Made by a program: the position numbers and the translations under genes. Positions 24,446 through 35,413 of a stretch of DNA of 64,000 nt are shown here, one piece after another (the first letter of the stretch is position 1; each line of letters begins with the position of its first letter). Source of the DNA: Meconema thalassinum (lineage: Eukaryota > Arthropoda > Insecta > Orthoptera > Tettigoniidae). Under the pieces are notes generated by a model that saw only the letters and a program-made list of their open reading frames with translations, did not search any database and was not told where the DNA came from. The stretch covers positions 1,215,486,609 to 1,215,550,608 of the forward strand of contig OX336388.2 in NCBI GenBank assembly GCA_946902985.2. Direction: 5' to 3'.

Positions 24446-24713
24446 CTAGAGGCAATAATACCTTAGACGTTTATCTCGTAAGGCCTGTAGAGCTGTATAT
24501 TAACTGTCTGAAAGTACCAGGAATTAGTGACCATTCTGGGGTTGAATTAAATATTAGATACGGTGACATACAAAATTAGACTCTGATGTAGCAAATAAGA
24601 TCATATTCCAGTATCGCAGGGCGGATCAGGGCAAATTTCAGGGGTATTTGAATGAGCTATTTGTAGTATGGGCATCGTAAGGAAATCACATTAATATCCT
24701 GTGGACTAACTTT

Positions 24714-25742
24714 TTGAAAATTTTAAATAGCGCTATTGATAAATTTGTTCCATTTAAATTATTGAAACAAAACCCAGATCCTGAGTATTACACACGGGAA
24801 ATCAGGAGTCTTAAACGGAAAATTAGGAAATTATACGATAAAAGACATGATAGCGACAAGTATATGTTGAAATTTAAGTCCTTATCAAGAGAACTCGTCT
24901 TAAAAAAGAGGGCTGCTCATGACAATTATATGCAAGGTTTACTTGGTTCGGGAGGCGATGGGTGGAAAAAAATTTACAGTTATGTTAGGAGAAGAAAGGG
25001 AAATTCAAATAATTTGTCGATGATAATGTCCGGTGACGGTAAATTAATTACTGAGAAGCAAGCCATTGCTAATGAATTAAATGTCTTTTATGGTAGTGTG
25101 TTCAATAAGTCCAATAGCTGTGTGTTGGACCTTAACGGTGAATCAGGGGCTCCACTTCTCCAAATTAACCAGTCAGCAATTGTAAAGCTAATACAAAAAT
25201 TACGTTACAATATATCGAAGGGTCCTGATAATATTGTTAGTGAAGTACTTAAACTTGGAAGTAGGGCCGTGGCAGGATACTTACAGGTGATGTTTAATGT
25301 GTCCATAAACAATGCGCAAATCCCGGATGACTGGAAAAGAGCTACGGTAGTCCCAATATTTAAGGGAGGGAGCAGACTTGAATTGGGCAACTACAGGCCG
25401 GTTAGTCTTACGTCCATCGTTTGTAAACAGATGGGGCATCTCATTTGCGACTACTTGAGGGAACAGTGGGAAACATTATCATGGTTTAATGACAGGCAAC
25501 ATGGATTTCGGAAAGGTTACTCATGCGAAAGTCAGATGCTATCACTTTTTCAAGATATTAGCGAATCGTTACACGATGGAGTTTCAGTCGACGCCGTAGT
25601 TATAGATTTTGCGAAGGCATTTGATGTCGTGCCGCATGACATCATACTCCATAAATTAGCTTCAACGAAGATTGATAGAAGAGTAATTTTATGGATCCAA
25701 GAATTTTTGACGGGTCGTTCCCAGAAAGTGAAAGTTGAAGGC
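24714..25742 (+). pseudogene. LINE reverse transcriptase, N-terminal half
   Basis: Blocks include ISKGPDNIVSEVLKLG (finger), IPDDWKRATVVPIFKGG, NYRPVSLTSIVCKQM, HGFRKGYSCESQM and VIDFAKAFDVVPHDI, the last carrying the first catalytic Asp. A TGA at 25743-25745 ends the open frame, and the coding sense continues a few codons (FSDEI) to the LTR insertion at 25760. Confidence 0.85.
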
Positions 25743-25759
25743 TGATTCTCGGATGAAAT

Positions 25760-27198
25760 TGTGGCAGTCTTGCTTAGGCTGGGATGACAAGTGAAACGGT
25801 ATTTACTTTGCTCCACGTTGAGCGTACCAATGTGGCAGTTTGGCTAGCCCACACTGTTGGGAGATAAATGTAACTGTTTACCTTTGCCTAAGCTATGTTG
25901 TTTTAATGGGCGCCAAGACCTCAACGCAATGTTGAAATCTAAATTTGTATTTAACAACGTCTAGCTCTGGCAGAACACCTTCAAGACTCTATTCACTCAG
26001 ATCGTGGTATGATTTGATCATTAACCCAACAAACAATTGTATCAGGAGAAGGAATTGGTCTATATCTAATGCTACCTACTGAAAGCAAAGATTGCATTGT
26101 AAAAGAAATGAATTTATTATATAAAACAAGTATAGCAAAATTAATAATAATAATAAGTATAAAATTTAAATTGGAGCGTTGTGATTTGAATATTACCGAT
26201 AGAAAATTACGTGAAAACGGAGTCTGATAAATTGATTTTACTCTTATTTCCAAGCTATGAAGTTACTGAAACATGAAATGTAAAACAAAGAAAATGAGAG
26301 ATTGCGTATTTTTGCGTCATTTGCGCTTACCACTGGAAATTGCCAAAGCATTTCCCTCGTACTTGATGATGCTGTGAGCTTCCCACAGTCTCCTGGATGT
26401 CGTCATCTTCGTCGATGTTTGATGATATTCTGGTAGATTAGATAATTCTATGGTCCGTACCTCGGACCCAAACACTCGTACAACCGCACTGGTTAAGTTT
26501 TACCAAAGTTAGTCTTCCACTCCACGGAACATCGGAGCGATTCCCGCGTACAACCGTACTCGTTAAATTCTATACAGATTCTTACTAACTCCACCGAACA
26601 TCGGAGCGACCTTCGCGCACCCATACTCCTCAAGTATTTCACAGATTGTCCTCGTTCGACGGCGCATCGAACGATATATCCACCTGTCGGCTCCCCCACT
26701 CTTCAGCCGGCTTCAGCTTGCGTGGTCCTCTACGGATTGGCTGACCCACCACGCGATCTTCCCCTCCTCTGGGTCATTACACTCGGCGGGAGGTTTCCGT
26801 TTCAACAATTCGCCTTTCCTGGACGATGCGAGCCCGCTTGCGTAATACTTCCCGACAGGATTAAGCTTGTATTTGAATTCCCAGTGAGTCACGTCTCTCA
26901 AATACCCTAACTGACAAAACTCCGTAAAATTCCGTAATCAGATAATTTTCTATGATATCGTCGTTCGTAATAATTTGCATGATAGCGTTTTCTAAGACAT
27001 AGAAAACCTATCTGAATGCTAATAATTTTTATAAAATGCTCCGAAAATATCTAAATAATAATTATAATAAATTAATAATAATAATAAATTAACATGAAAA
27101 ATTCTCTTGGCTGGACAATTTGCCGCGTAAATAAATATAGAATGGCTTCCTACTGACTTATGCCAGTGGCATAAAAACCCCTCGAAAAACACGTTACA
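25760..27198. mobile_element. Solo LTR inserted in the LINE
   Basis: The 1439-bp segment starts TGTGGCAG and ends GTTACA (TG...CA). AAAT flanks it at 25756-25759 and 27199-27202, a 4-bp target duplication. Inside are two or three ~75-bp repeats around gaacatcggagcgay (26525-26610) and an AAT-rich tract near 27055-27095. No gag or pol is present, so it is either a solo LTR from recombination or an LTR-like non-autonomous element. Orientation is not determined. Confidence 0.78.
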
Positions 27199-27203
27199 AA
27201 ATT

Positions 27204-28127
27204 ACCGTAACGTCGGGTATCCCTCAGGGCAGCGTAATCGGAACTTTGTTATTTTTGGCGTTTATAAATGACTTACCAAATGGGATTCGCAGTGACTGTC
27301 GATTGTTTGCGGATGATTGTGTAATATATCGAAAGATACATGACTCACAAGACAATGTAGTACTTCAAGATGACGTGCACCTGGTCTATAAGTGGGCGAT
27401 TGAAAATAAAATGAAAATAAACACAAGAAAATGTAGTCTAATAAAAATAGGGAAAGTGCGAAGGCAAGATTTTCACTATAACATTGGCTCGGAAATACTT
27501 GTAGAAGAAGACTCTTGCAAATATTTGGGCGTTCACGCATGAAACGATATGAAATGGAGTAGTCATATAGGATGTGTAGTTTCTAAAGCTTACAAATCCC
27601 TGCACTTTGTAATGAGGGTATTTAAAGGAAGTAGTACCTCTGCTAAAGAATTAGGATATTTGTCACTTGTAAGACCTATTCTGAAATACGCCTCTGCGGT
27701 TTGGGATCCATATCAAGAAGGGCTCATAAATGAGTTGGAAATGGTACAAAGAAAGGCCGCTAGATTTGTGCTCAGTGACTTTAATCCCAGGAGCAGTGTG
27801 AGCCGTATGTTAAAGAAACTTGGGTGGGAATCACTTGAGGCTAGGAGGATGAAATCTAGACTCTGCGCTATGTACAACGCGTATACAAATCAACCAGCAT
27901 GGGGTGAGCTTAGCAAACGTATGGAAAAGTCTACTTACATGGGTAGGAGCGATCACCCTTTTAAAGTTAAGGGCCGACCACAGCGAACAAATTATGGTAA
28001 ATATTCTTTCGTAAACCGTGCCATTGATTATTGGAACTCTCTACCTGCCGCAGTCTTAGAGCCTTTTCCCGAACATATAGGTGTGTTTAAGAAAAGACTG
28101 ACTATTTGTGTAAATACTCCAGTTTAA
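27204..28127 (+). pseudogene. LINE reverse transcriptase, C-terminal half
   Basis: The frame resumes after the LTR with TSGIPQGSVIGTLLF, then LFADDCVIY (FADD catalytic motif) and KYLGVHA. An in-frame TGA near 27541 interrupts it. A second stretch (LGYLSLVRPILKYASAVWD, LEMVQRKAARFV, MLKKLGWESLEARR) follows to a TAA near 28127. Removing the LTR with one AAAT leaves this half in the same frame as the N-terminal half. Confidence 0.85.
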
Positions 28128-28230
28128 TTGTTAGTGAATTGTTATGTACAATTATTTATTTGTTATGTATATCTAATTTGCCACTGGGGGACACACCCCC
28201 AATTGCAAATAAACGAATGAATGAATGAAT

Positions 28231-29165
28231 TCCGGTCAATGCAGAAGGTCTACAAGGCTGAGACCGAAGAGAACGATGGTCGCTCATTTACTGAGAAACC
28301 AGTTTGGGCTTGGTTTTAAAGCAAGGATTGCACTTATTCGGAACTGAAGAAACTTCATACACACCATTAATGACCCAATCATTCTCACGAATTAAACATA
28401 AGAGGGTTCTTGTACCCACATTAAGGTTTTGATAATGATATTGCTGGATGATTAATGAAATAACATGTTTATAAGGAACAGTAATGGGATGTTGCTTTCC
28501 TTCCGGAAACTCTGAGCAAGACAGTCTGCCACCTACCCATAGAAGGCCATCTCTGTCCAGAAATGGAAAGAGAGCGACTAACCAGCTAGATTTAGACAAA
28601 TTCCATCCTTTAGTCAAGGTTCGAATTTCGTCAGAAAATACTTCCTTTTGAGTTAGCTTCAAAACCTTAACGGTAACCAACTGCAATTCCAAGTTTGTTG
28701 AATGAGGTTGCAGACACAGGCTGATCTATACGAAGATATTTCAACCAAAGTAGATATGCAATGACAGGAATTAACATGGTAAAGGTTGATAATTGCTGTA
28801 AAATGGAAGTAAAAACATCAGTCAAAAGGCATGATGAAGAGGATTTTACAAGATGGTTATCAGTGCCAAGTGTGAGGTACAAGGCCAACTGTGAGGATCT
28901 TTCTTTAGGCACAATGGACTGTGCCAATACTGACTGGAATTGGCCAACTGAAGGATGGTACAACCTTGTGATATATGAATGGGATTTTCCTTCACGGAAA
29001 TATAGCGCCATTGTGCTTCGCGTGTTAAGTTTTGTATTTTACACACTAGATTAGCAATAAAATGTTGCCACTGAGAAGAAGATAGCAACCCAGGCCAGAA
29101 CAACAGAAGAATCAGTGCAGAAAATTATTGGAAAGATTCTAATCTTGAGGCATTGCAGTAAATTG
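28231..29165 (-). pseudogene. BEL/Pao Pol: RNase H end and integrase zinc-binding region
   Basis: In the reading direction the blocks are CTDSSVVLAW, then WQHFIANLVCKIQNLT with WRYISVKENPIHI, then LDRDGLLWVGGRLS, HPITVPYKHV, QYHYQNLNVGTRTLL and KCNPCFK. The His and Cys residues form the HHCC zinc module of Pao integrases. Frames are broken by several indels and stops. The translation continues through MSDHRS and ALTGI up to the LINE insertion point. No functional protein is expected. Confidence 0.82.
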
Positions 29166-29289
29166 TGAACTACCGTATTTCAGAAGCTAATAAAGCAGTG
29201 CATAGTTCCATGCAAGGAAGGGAAATAATCTTGAGGGGAGCTACGTTTGATTTTGCACAAATCAGGGAGGAAAAGGAAGAAGAAGATAA

Positions 29290-30349
29290 ACTATGACAAA
29301 TGATTTCGAAGAACTCCGTCAATCAATACAATATATTCATTATAAATCACTCCTTAGGATACATGTTTTGGGCTCTGGGAACCCTTCATCAGCCCTTTCA
29401 TTTCAACACTCAAACAAGCATTTCCAAACATATCAACATACAGTTAAAAGCATATACTGTACATCACTAAAAACTGTTAAAAACATGTAAAAAAAACTTT
29501 AAAATCCATTATATAATGTCATATGTGCATTGAGTAGAAACGTGGTTAAAGACTCAGACTATGTTGTATTCTTCAAAGAATGTGCTTAAAACTATTTCTC
29601 GCTGTAGATGAGCCTGAAACTGTGTTCTGATATTTCTATCCTTCTGTTTAGTAAAATGGGCCAGGTTGTCATGTGTCGACAGAGATTCCTTGACTCATGT
29701 TCTGATAAAGCCTGAGTAAAACCATCCCCACAAGCTGTCTGTCCAGAAAGAGAAAAGAAAAGAATAGAAGAGGCTAAATCAATGGTAAAAAATAATAAAT
29801 ATCTCCCTTATTATTCGTCATATGATAAAATTTCGTTGTCAACAACTTAGGCCATATCCAATTTTACAATCAGTCTTATATTTGAGAATTAATTTTAAAA
29901 TTTGGCATTAAATTACATACCCCCAATTATGTCTACGGATTATTACCAGTACCTCAGGCTTTATCAGAACATGAGTCGAGGAATCTCTGTCAATACATGC
30001 CAACCTGGTTCATTTTACTAATCAGAAGGGATGGAAATATCAGAACACAGTTTCAGGCTCATCTGCAGCAAGAAATATTTTTGAGGACATTCTTTGAAGA
30101 ACACAACATAGCCTAGTCTGATTAGTTAACCACATTTCTACTCAACGCACATATGACATTATATAATGGATTTTAAAGTGTTTTCACATGTTTTTAACGG
30201 TTTTTAGTGATGTATATGTTTTTAACTGCATGTTGATATGTTTAGTTTTCCTTGTTTGAGTGTTGATATGAAAGGGCTGAGCGCAAAACATGTACCCTAA
30301 GGAGTGATTTATAATGAATGTATTGTTCTTCGACATCATTTGTCATAGT
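29290..30349. mobile_element. Foldback element with ~420-bp inverted arms
   Basis: The left arm (29290 to about 29715) starts ACTATGACAAATGAT. The right arm (about 29955-30349) is its reverse complement, at what looks like 85-90% identity with small indels. The loop is about 240 bp and AT-rich. TAA flanks the element (29287-29289, 30350-30352), as expected of a 3-bp TWA target. There is no coding capacity. A very long hairpin could form if transcribed. Confidence 0.88.
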
Positions 30350-30352
30350 TAA

Positions 30353-30896
30353 TCTTACTGTCAATATGGACCTAACATGATTCTATTATGGAATCAAACA
30401 ACTTTGGGAAGTTGTCGCAACAACCATAAGTTTTTTTTTGTGCTATCGGCAAAGAAGGGAGAAATAATTAGTTACGGTAACCTTCAAAACATTAAAGAGA
30501 AAAACTAAATAAACCAAGTTCTTAGGGGAGTGGCATCTAAGAGATAAAACGGGAGGGAGGGCGGGGTAACATATAACAGTTTTTCCAAACCCGAACGGGG
30601 AACAAAAGAAAACTTAACTACAAGCAGTATACTTTCAAGAGAACACAAGGCCTTTACCTTATTCACATGGAGCCTCAGGTTTCCAAATACTTTGCATCAA
30701 TGCTAACACTCTCTACAGGCACATAAGTACTCGGAAGGCAGTAAATAAATTCCTAAATTATCTCAAAATTAATATTATATTCGTACCACTTGCTTTCAGT
30801 TTTCGTTGATAGTTCAACCCACAGACTTACACCCTTCAGTTTTGTGTCCTCGGCATTTTCTTTTAGTTTTTTTTTTAAAGCTCAGATTTACAATCA
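30353..30896. other. Gene-free stretch
   Basis: I see nothing beyond T- and A-rich tracts. Confidence 0.4.
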
Positions 30897-31110
30897 CTAA
30901 GAGGCTTCGGTGGCATAGTCGGTAGCATCCTGAGCTTCTATGCCCAAGATAGCGGGTTCAAACCCGGCCAAAGCCTTCAGATTGTTTAAGAGCGTTAAAA
31001 ATCCCTCAGTATGCCCTCCTTTGGAGGGGAAGTAAAGCCGGCGGTCCCATGTCATTGATTTATGGCATGTTAAAGAACCTTCCACTAATTGCACCTGTGT
31101 GAAGCTAAAT
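30897..31110 (+). mobile_element. tRNA-derived SINE
   Basis: The head has a textbook A box, TGGCATAGTCGG (about 30910), and B box, GGTTCAAACCC, near 30957. The body contains ggaggggaagtaaagccggc and ggcatgttaaagaacc. The family differs from that at 4878-5209 in the body, while the head is similar. Confidence 0.8.
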
Positions 31111-31252
31111 TGGATAGGTTAGGAATGTAAGCAACGCTCTTAGGTTTCTACGTTCATTGCCTAGAGCCGACTGCAGTGGCGTCTAGTAGCTAAGTTCTGA
31201 ACTTGGCCTAGTAGTCGTTGACGGTGGCGCTTGCCGGCAAAAGTAGGAACTA

Positions 31253-31981
31253 CACACATCAAAAAAAGTTTTGCATCACCTCGGTTCCAAGAGTTCCGGA
31301 ACCGTTAAATACAAAGGGAATAGAGATCAACACAAACAACATTTCAGCTCGTTTTATTGCTCATGAGACCCACACATTGCATGTTGTACCATCATACAGC
31401 TAGACTTTCAGCATTTGTGGTCCAGATTGCAGTACACACCACTACCTCTAATACCCAGTAGCACGTCCTCTTGCATTGATGCATGCCTGTATTCGTCGTG
31501 GCATACTATCCACAAGTTCATCAAGACACTGTTGGTCCAAATTGTCCCACTCCTCAACGACAATTCGGCGTAAATCTCTCAGAGTGGTTGGTGGGTCAAG
31601 ACGTCCATAAACAGCCCTTTTCAACATATCCCAGGCATGTTCGATAGGGTTCATGTCTGGCGAACATGCTGGCCACTGTAGTCGAGCGATGTCGTTATCT
31701 TGAAGGAACGCATTCACAAGATGTGCACGATGAGGTCGAGAATTGTCGTCCATGAAGACAAATGCCTCTCCAATATTCTGCCGATATGGTTGCACTATGG
31801 GTCGGAGGATGTCATTCAGGTATCGTAAAGCCGTTTCGGAGCCTTCCATGACCACCAGTGGCGTACGTCGGCCCCACATAATGCCACCCCAAAACATCAG
31901 GGAACCACCACCTTGCTGCACTCGCTGGACAGTGTGTCTAAGACGTTCAGCCTGACCAGGGTGCCTCCAAACACGTCTCAT
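31253..31981 (-). pseudogene. Tc1-like transposon, C-terminal transposase half
   Basis: The low-coordinate end has a Tc1-type terminal repeat (aaaaaaagttttgcatcacc) preceded by TA at 31251-31252. The minus frame 31981-31448 encodes 177 residues with GGGSLMFWGGIMW, FVFMDDNSRPHRAH and CSPDMNPIEHAWDML. Exactly 34 residues lie between the second catalytic Asp and the Glu (DD34E). The first Asp, the helix-turn-helix domain and the other terminal repeat are missing, because the element stops abruptly against a LINE at about 31982. Confidence 0.85.
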
Positions 31982-31984
31982 ATG

Positions 31985-32655
31985 ATAACACTACCTTCTC
32001 CCACTCATCTAATTGCTCTTGTACTTCTTCCTCATCCTCTCCCCATACCAGAAGGTCATCAGCAAACAACATTGCCTTCATTTTCCTTTCCCCAATGCTA
32101 TTTACCACTTTTCGTATGATTTCATCCATCACCACTATAAATAACAGGGGTGAGAGGGCACTTCCCTGTTTCAGACCACTCTTCAGTTGAAACCATTCCG
32201 TTCTCTCTCTTCCCACCTTTACACAGCTTTTGCTTCCCTCGTACATTGCTTTCACTCTTGCCACTGTCTCCTTGTTCACTGCTTTTGCTCTCATTGCTTC
32301 CCATACCTTGTTTCTATTAATACTATCATATGCTTTCTCAATATCCAAGAAGGTCATCACCAGATCTTTCCCATATTCATAATGGTGTTCTTGTAGCTGT
32401 CTTACTGCAAAGATGAGGTCAACTGTTGACCTTCCTGGCCTGAATCCATACTGTTCTTCCCTCAGTCCATCTTCAACTTCTGTCCAAATTCTTCCCTCCA
32501 GTAACTTCTCAAATATTTTGGCGCAGTGGCACATGAGTGTAATTCCCCTGTAGTTCTTGCATTCCTTCCTGCTTCCCTTTTTAAATATGGGTATTATTAT
32601 CCCTCTTTTCCAGTCCTCTGGTATTTTCTTCTCCCTCCATATCACTTTCATTAAG
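31985..32655 (-). pseudogene. LINE reverse-transcriptase fragment
   Basis: The uninterrupted frame gives KIPEDWKRGIIIPIFKKGS, NYRGITLMCHCAKIFEKLL, QYGFRPGRSTVDLIFAVRQ, TFLDIEKAYDSINR, GLKQGSALSPLLFIVVMDE and MLFADDLLVWGE, so motifs A-D are present including FADD. The 3' third of the element is missing at the Tc1 junction and the endonuclease is missing at 32655. It is well preserved for a fragment. Confidence 0.85.
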
Positions 32656-32684
32656 TTGCAGTACTTAAATTAAAAAACAGATAA

Positions 32685-32785
32685 CACACACTAATACAGT
32701 CATCACAATTAACACCGGTTATCAGACAGATTCTACACACACGGGGCTACATGACCGCGTTGTCACAGCCCCTAAACTTAAGAAC
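32685..32785. repeat. Fragment of the SINE-like repeat found in the Helitrons
   Basis: The blocks catcacaattaacac, tatcaga and cggggctacatgaccgcg parallel those at 46035-46115 and 47875-47955. Confidence 0.55.
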
Positions 32786-32956
32786 CAACCAACAATCATT
32801 AATTCTTCAAATAGCTTTTCAATGTTTATGGCATGAATTTCACTGGAAAGAATTACATTTATAAAATCAGCTGATTTCTCATCATTCAAATCATCTAATC
32901 CATGCTATTTCGATCAAAGAAAACTGCTCATTACCATCAAAAATACCCTTGCACAG

Positions 32957-33262
32957 TCAAGATATGAAATACACTGATTGTAAAATGTCCTCAAAATCTT
33001 CTGGTCTCATGTCACCTTCATAGTTCAAAGATGCCAACTTCTGTTTAGCTGCCCGAGAGATGAATTTATGTTCCCTCCTGGAAATGAGGTTCTCTTTTAA
33101 TTTCTGATGCTTTAAAGAGACCTCGGTTGCAGAAATATCACTCCCTTTCACCTCAAGCATAGTATCATTGGAAAGTTGCAAAGAAGCACGGATAAACCAC
33201 ACGTACACTTCATTTTCTGTCCTTGATGTGCCCCAATGTTTTCTCCAGGAGTGTTTTCTCAA
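32957..33262 (-). pseudogene. Unidentified open frame of 101 codons
   Basis: The frame encodes KHWGTSRTENEVYVWFI, then a Lys-rich helix-like segment and KQKLASLNYEGDMRPEDFED. I do not recognise the family. The upstream end overlaps the Jockey-like fragment, so it is probably transposon-derived, perhaps a DNA-transposon accessory region. No start codon context or neighbour supports a host gene. Confidence 0.35.
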
Positions 33263-33830
33263 ATACTTGGCTGCGTGAGTCTAGTAGGCTGATTGCTGGT
33301 AATTGTTGGGGTCTGATTTGTTTTTGCCAGGTATTTCGAATACTAATATTGTGCCTCTTTTCCATTGCTTCGGGTAGTACTGAAATTTGAGAGTGACATT
33401 GTAGATGTTAGTTTGTCAGTCAGCCATATCAGAATAATATTCTGTAGATCGTCTGGACCCGGGTTTTATTTTGTGTGGTAGATGCTGGATTATCCAATTA
33501 ATTTCGTGGATATTTGGTTTTCATACATCCTGGCTCCGGCCTAGGTGCATTGATTAAGAAATCATTAACCTTTGCGTATATCCTGCGTGTGAACTCCAGG
33601 CTAGAAGGTGTGTCATTTCGTATGAATGCTTCCTCTAGTGAGTTCGCTAGGATCTCGGGTTTGATGCGGGTGCTGTAAAACAGGCTGGTCTGAGTTTGCA
33701 GTGCCAGTAACTGGTGGGCTTTGAGTGTAAAGTGCCTCTCAAGAGGCCATATTGTTCGTGTGTCGGAATTGAAGGAAGCATGTAGTTTTACGTGACCGTG
33801 AATCTTATGATTATGAGCCAAGGGGCCTCC
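33263..33830 (-). pseudogene. Jockey-like LINE fragment
   Basis: The minus-strand translation in shifting frames gives MKTKYPRN, NPGPDDLQNIILIWL, YYPKQWKRGTILVFEI and a block like GKNKSDPNNYQ. These align in order with the linker and RT fingers of Jockey elements (KxPGPDxI, FPxxWKxAxI, PxxYRPISLL). No catalytic motif remains. Confidence 0.65.
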
Positions 33831-33945
33831 TTTTTACGTGGAATCCAAACCACAGGACATGTCATTTCAATTCGAAAATCTCACATGCATTGACCTTGGT
33901 GAGAGCCCAACAGCTTGACCGCTGCGCAACCACGCCCCCCTGTGT
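33785..33945 (-). mobile_element. Diverged tRNA-derived SINE
   Basis: It shows the same block order as 12050-12232: atgattatgagcc, acgtggaatccaaaccac, cacatgcattgacc, cagcttgaccgctgcg. It partly overlaps the end of the Jockey-like fragment. Confidence 0.55.
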
Positions 33946-34097
33946 CAGAATTAGTTTGCAGAACAAACTGTTATATTAGTTTCTTTCATTCTTCACACCT
34001 GTGCTCTTGAAAGGTATCTTTATTTCGAGATTTAATTGGTTATTCATGACGCGGTCATACTTACGATGGTACTGAGTCCAGTCACGCCTGTACTAAG

Positions 34098-35335
34098 TTG
34101 TTCCTGCGATTTATAAGCGCTTTGATGCGATCTGGTATCTCCCTCATTAAGAAGCTGAAAAATCGTAAAGCACACGGTCCTGATGATCTTTCAGCCAGTT
34201 TCCTAAGAACATCCCCAAAAATGTCCTCACTTGCATTACCAAAATATTCAACACAATATTTAGATTTGGCCACTTCCTCACTGCCTGGAAAATTGCCAAG
34301 GTAATCATGATTGGAAAACCTAACACCGACATCACTTTCCCCCCAAAATTACTGGCCCATTTGTCTTCTCTCCATACTTTCGAAGCTTTTCGAAATGACC
34401 CTCCATTCCAGGGGATTTGTTTTCGTTTTTGGGTTTGTATTATTAAGAACTGTTTAGAATTAGATTTAAATCTGCTGTTAAGAAAACACAGCGAAATTAT
34501 TTTATCTCCCTGTCCCACAGATACTTGAACCCAAGACTTCAGAAGGCGCAGTTCGAGCAAGTTATATCGTTGCTCTGAAAATTGCAAAAAGTGGGCGATC
34601 CTTTACTGATGGTGAATTTTTAAAGAATGTTTAATAGAATGCTCGGAAGTATTGCGTCCACGTGCTATGCCCCACTTTGAGGCGATAAGCTTGTAAAATC
34701 AAACCATCTCTCGTCATGTACAGGAACTTGGTGCCGACCTGAAAGACCGATTGCAGAACAAATGCCGCACTTTCGAGAAGTACTCGATTGCTCTCAATGA
34801 GACTATTGAAAAAAGTGACATGGCACAGCTATCTATTTTCGTCAGGGGAGTCGAAAAAAATTTCACTATAACTGAGGAACTACTGGACATCATTCCCCTC
34901 AAAGATACTACCACCAGCGCAGATATATTTGCAGCTGTTGAAGACGCAATGAACGATATGGGCTTATCACTCGAAAATCTGTGTAGTGTCACTACTGACA
35001 CCAACTCCTTAGACTCACTGAAATTATCACGCGCGCCTTTAACGAGAACCGTATGACCGGAGTTTGCTTTCTTGACATTAGTCGTGCTTTTGACGAAGTA
35101 TGGCACAGTGTTGATGTACAAACTCAAGCACAAAGGTACGGTATTCCAGATAACTTACTTAAAATTATTCTCCCCTACTCTCTTCAATTACCGGTACTAT
35201 ATCTTTGAGATCCCCAAATCAGATAACACAAGCCTCCACTTATATGCGGATGATACCGCCATCTCCACCACTTCCTGGAGAGGACATACTGTTGAATCTA
35301 ATCTCCAAAGTACCCTTAATGCACGGTATTAGAAC
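34098..35335 (+). pseudogene. Jockey-like LINE fragment split by a hAT fragment
   Basis: The first part (34098-34404) reads LKNRKAHGPDDLSASFL and NYWPICLLSILSKLFE. The second (35003-35335) reads QLLRLTEIITRAFNENR, TGVCFLDISRAFDEVWH, YGIPDNLLKIIL and LHLYADDTAI, including the YADD catalytic motif. The order matches Jockey-clade RTs. The sequence between belongs to another element. Confidence 0.75.
34405..35002 (+). pseudogene. GTF2IRD2-like hAT transposase fragment
   Basis: The translation contains VRASYIVALKIAKSGRSFTD, GEFLKN, FEKYSIALNETIEKSDMAQL, SIFVRGVEKNFTITEELLDI and DTTTSADIFAAVEDA. This is the pattern of the domesticated GTF2IRD2/SCAND3-type hAT transposases (xLAxDEsxDxSDTAQL). A stop and frameshift occur near 34633. 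No terminal repeats were resolved. Confidence 0.72.
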
Positions 35336-35413
35336 CTTGGCTGACTAAATGGTGCATCAAAATTAATGATAACTAGTTGAAAAATATTTACTGAAGAATT
35401 TTCTTATATAGGC

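Larger units (their letters stand above)
24446..28229 (+). mobile_element. CR1/L2-like LINE inserted in the Pao element
   Basis: The element is 5'-truncated. It starts with an endonuclease tail (VPGISDHSGVELNI, about 24512), continues through the RT, and ends with (GAAT)n at 28214-28230 after a cacacccccaattgcaaataa 3' UTR. Only aa/aat could be a target duplication, which fits CR1/L2-type integration. A 1439-bp solo LTR sits within its RT. Clade assignment is by overall pattern and is not firm. Confidence 0.82.
23940..29165 (-). mobile_element. Decayed BEL/Pao LTR retrotransposon, split by a LINE
   Basis: Pol remnants on the minus strand run from RNase H (CTDSSVVLAW, near 29130) through the integrase zinc region (28692-28288) to the integrase core. 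The coding order breaks after the residues ALTGI (about 28230) and resumes at VDYAGP (about 24450). The gap between them is the LINE 24446-28229. No LTRs were identified, so the ends are approximate. Confidence 0.8.

Noticed and set aside
34714..35133. 139-codon minus-strand open frame
   Set aside because: A shadow opposite the GTF2IRD2-like hAT fragment, which has clear motifs on the plus strand.
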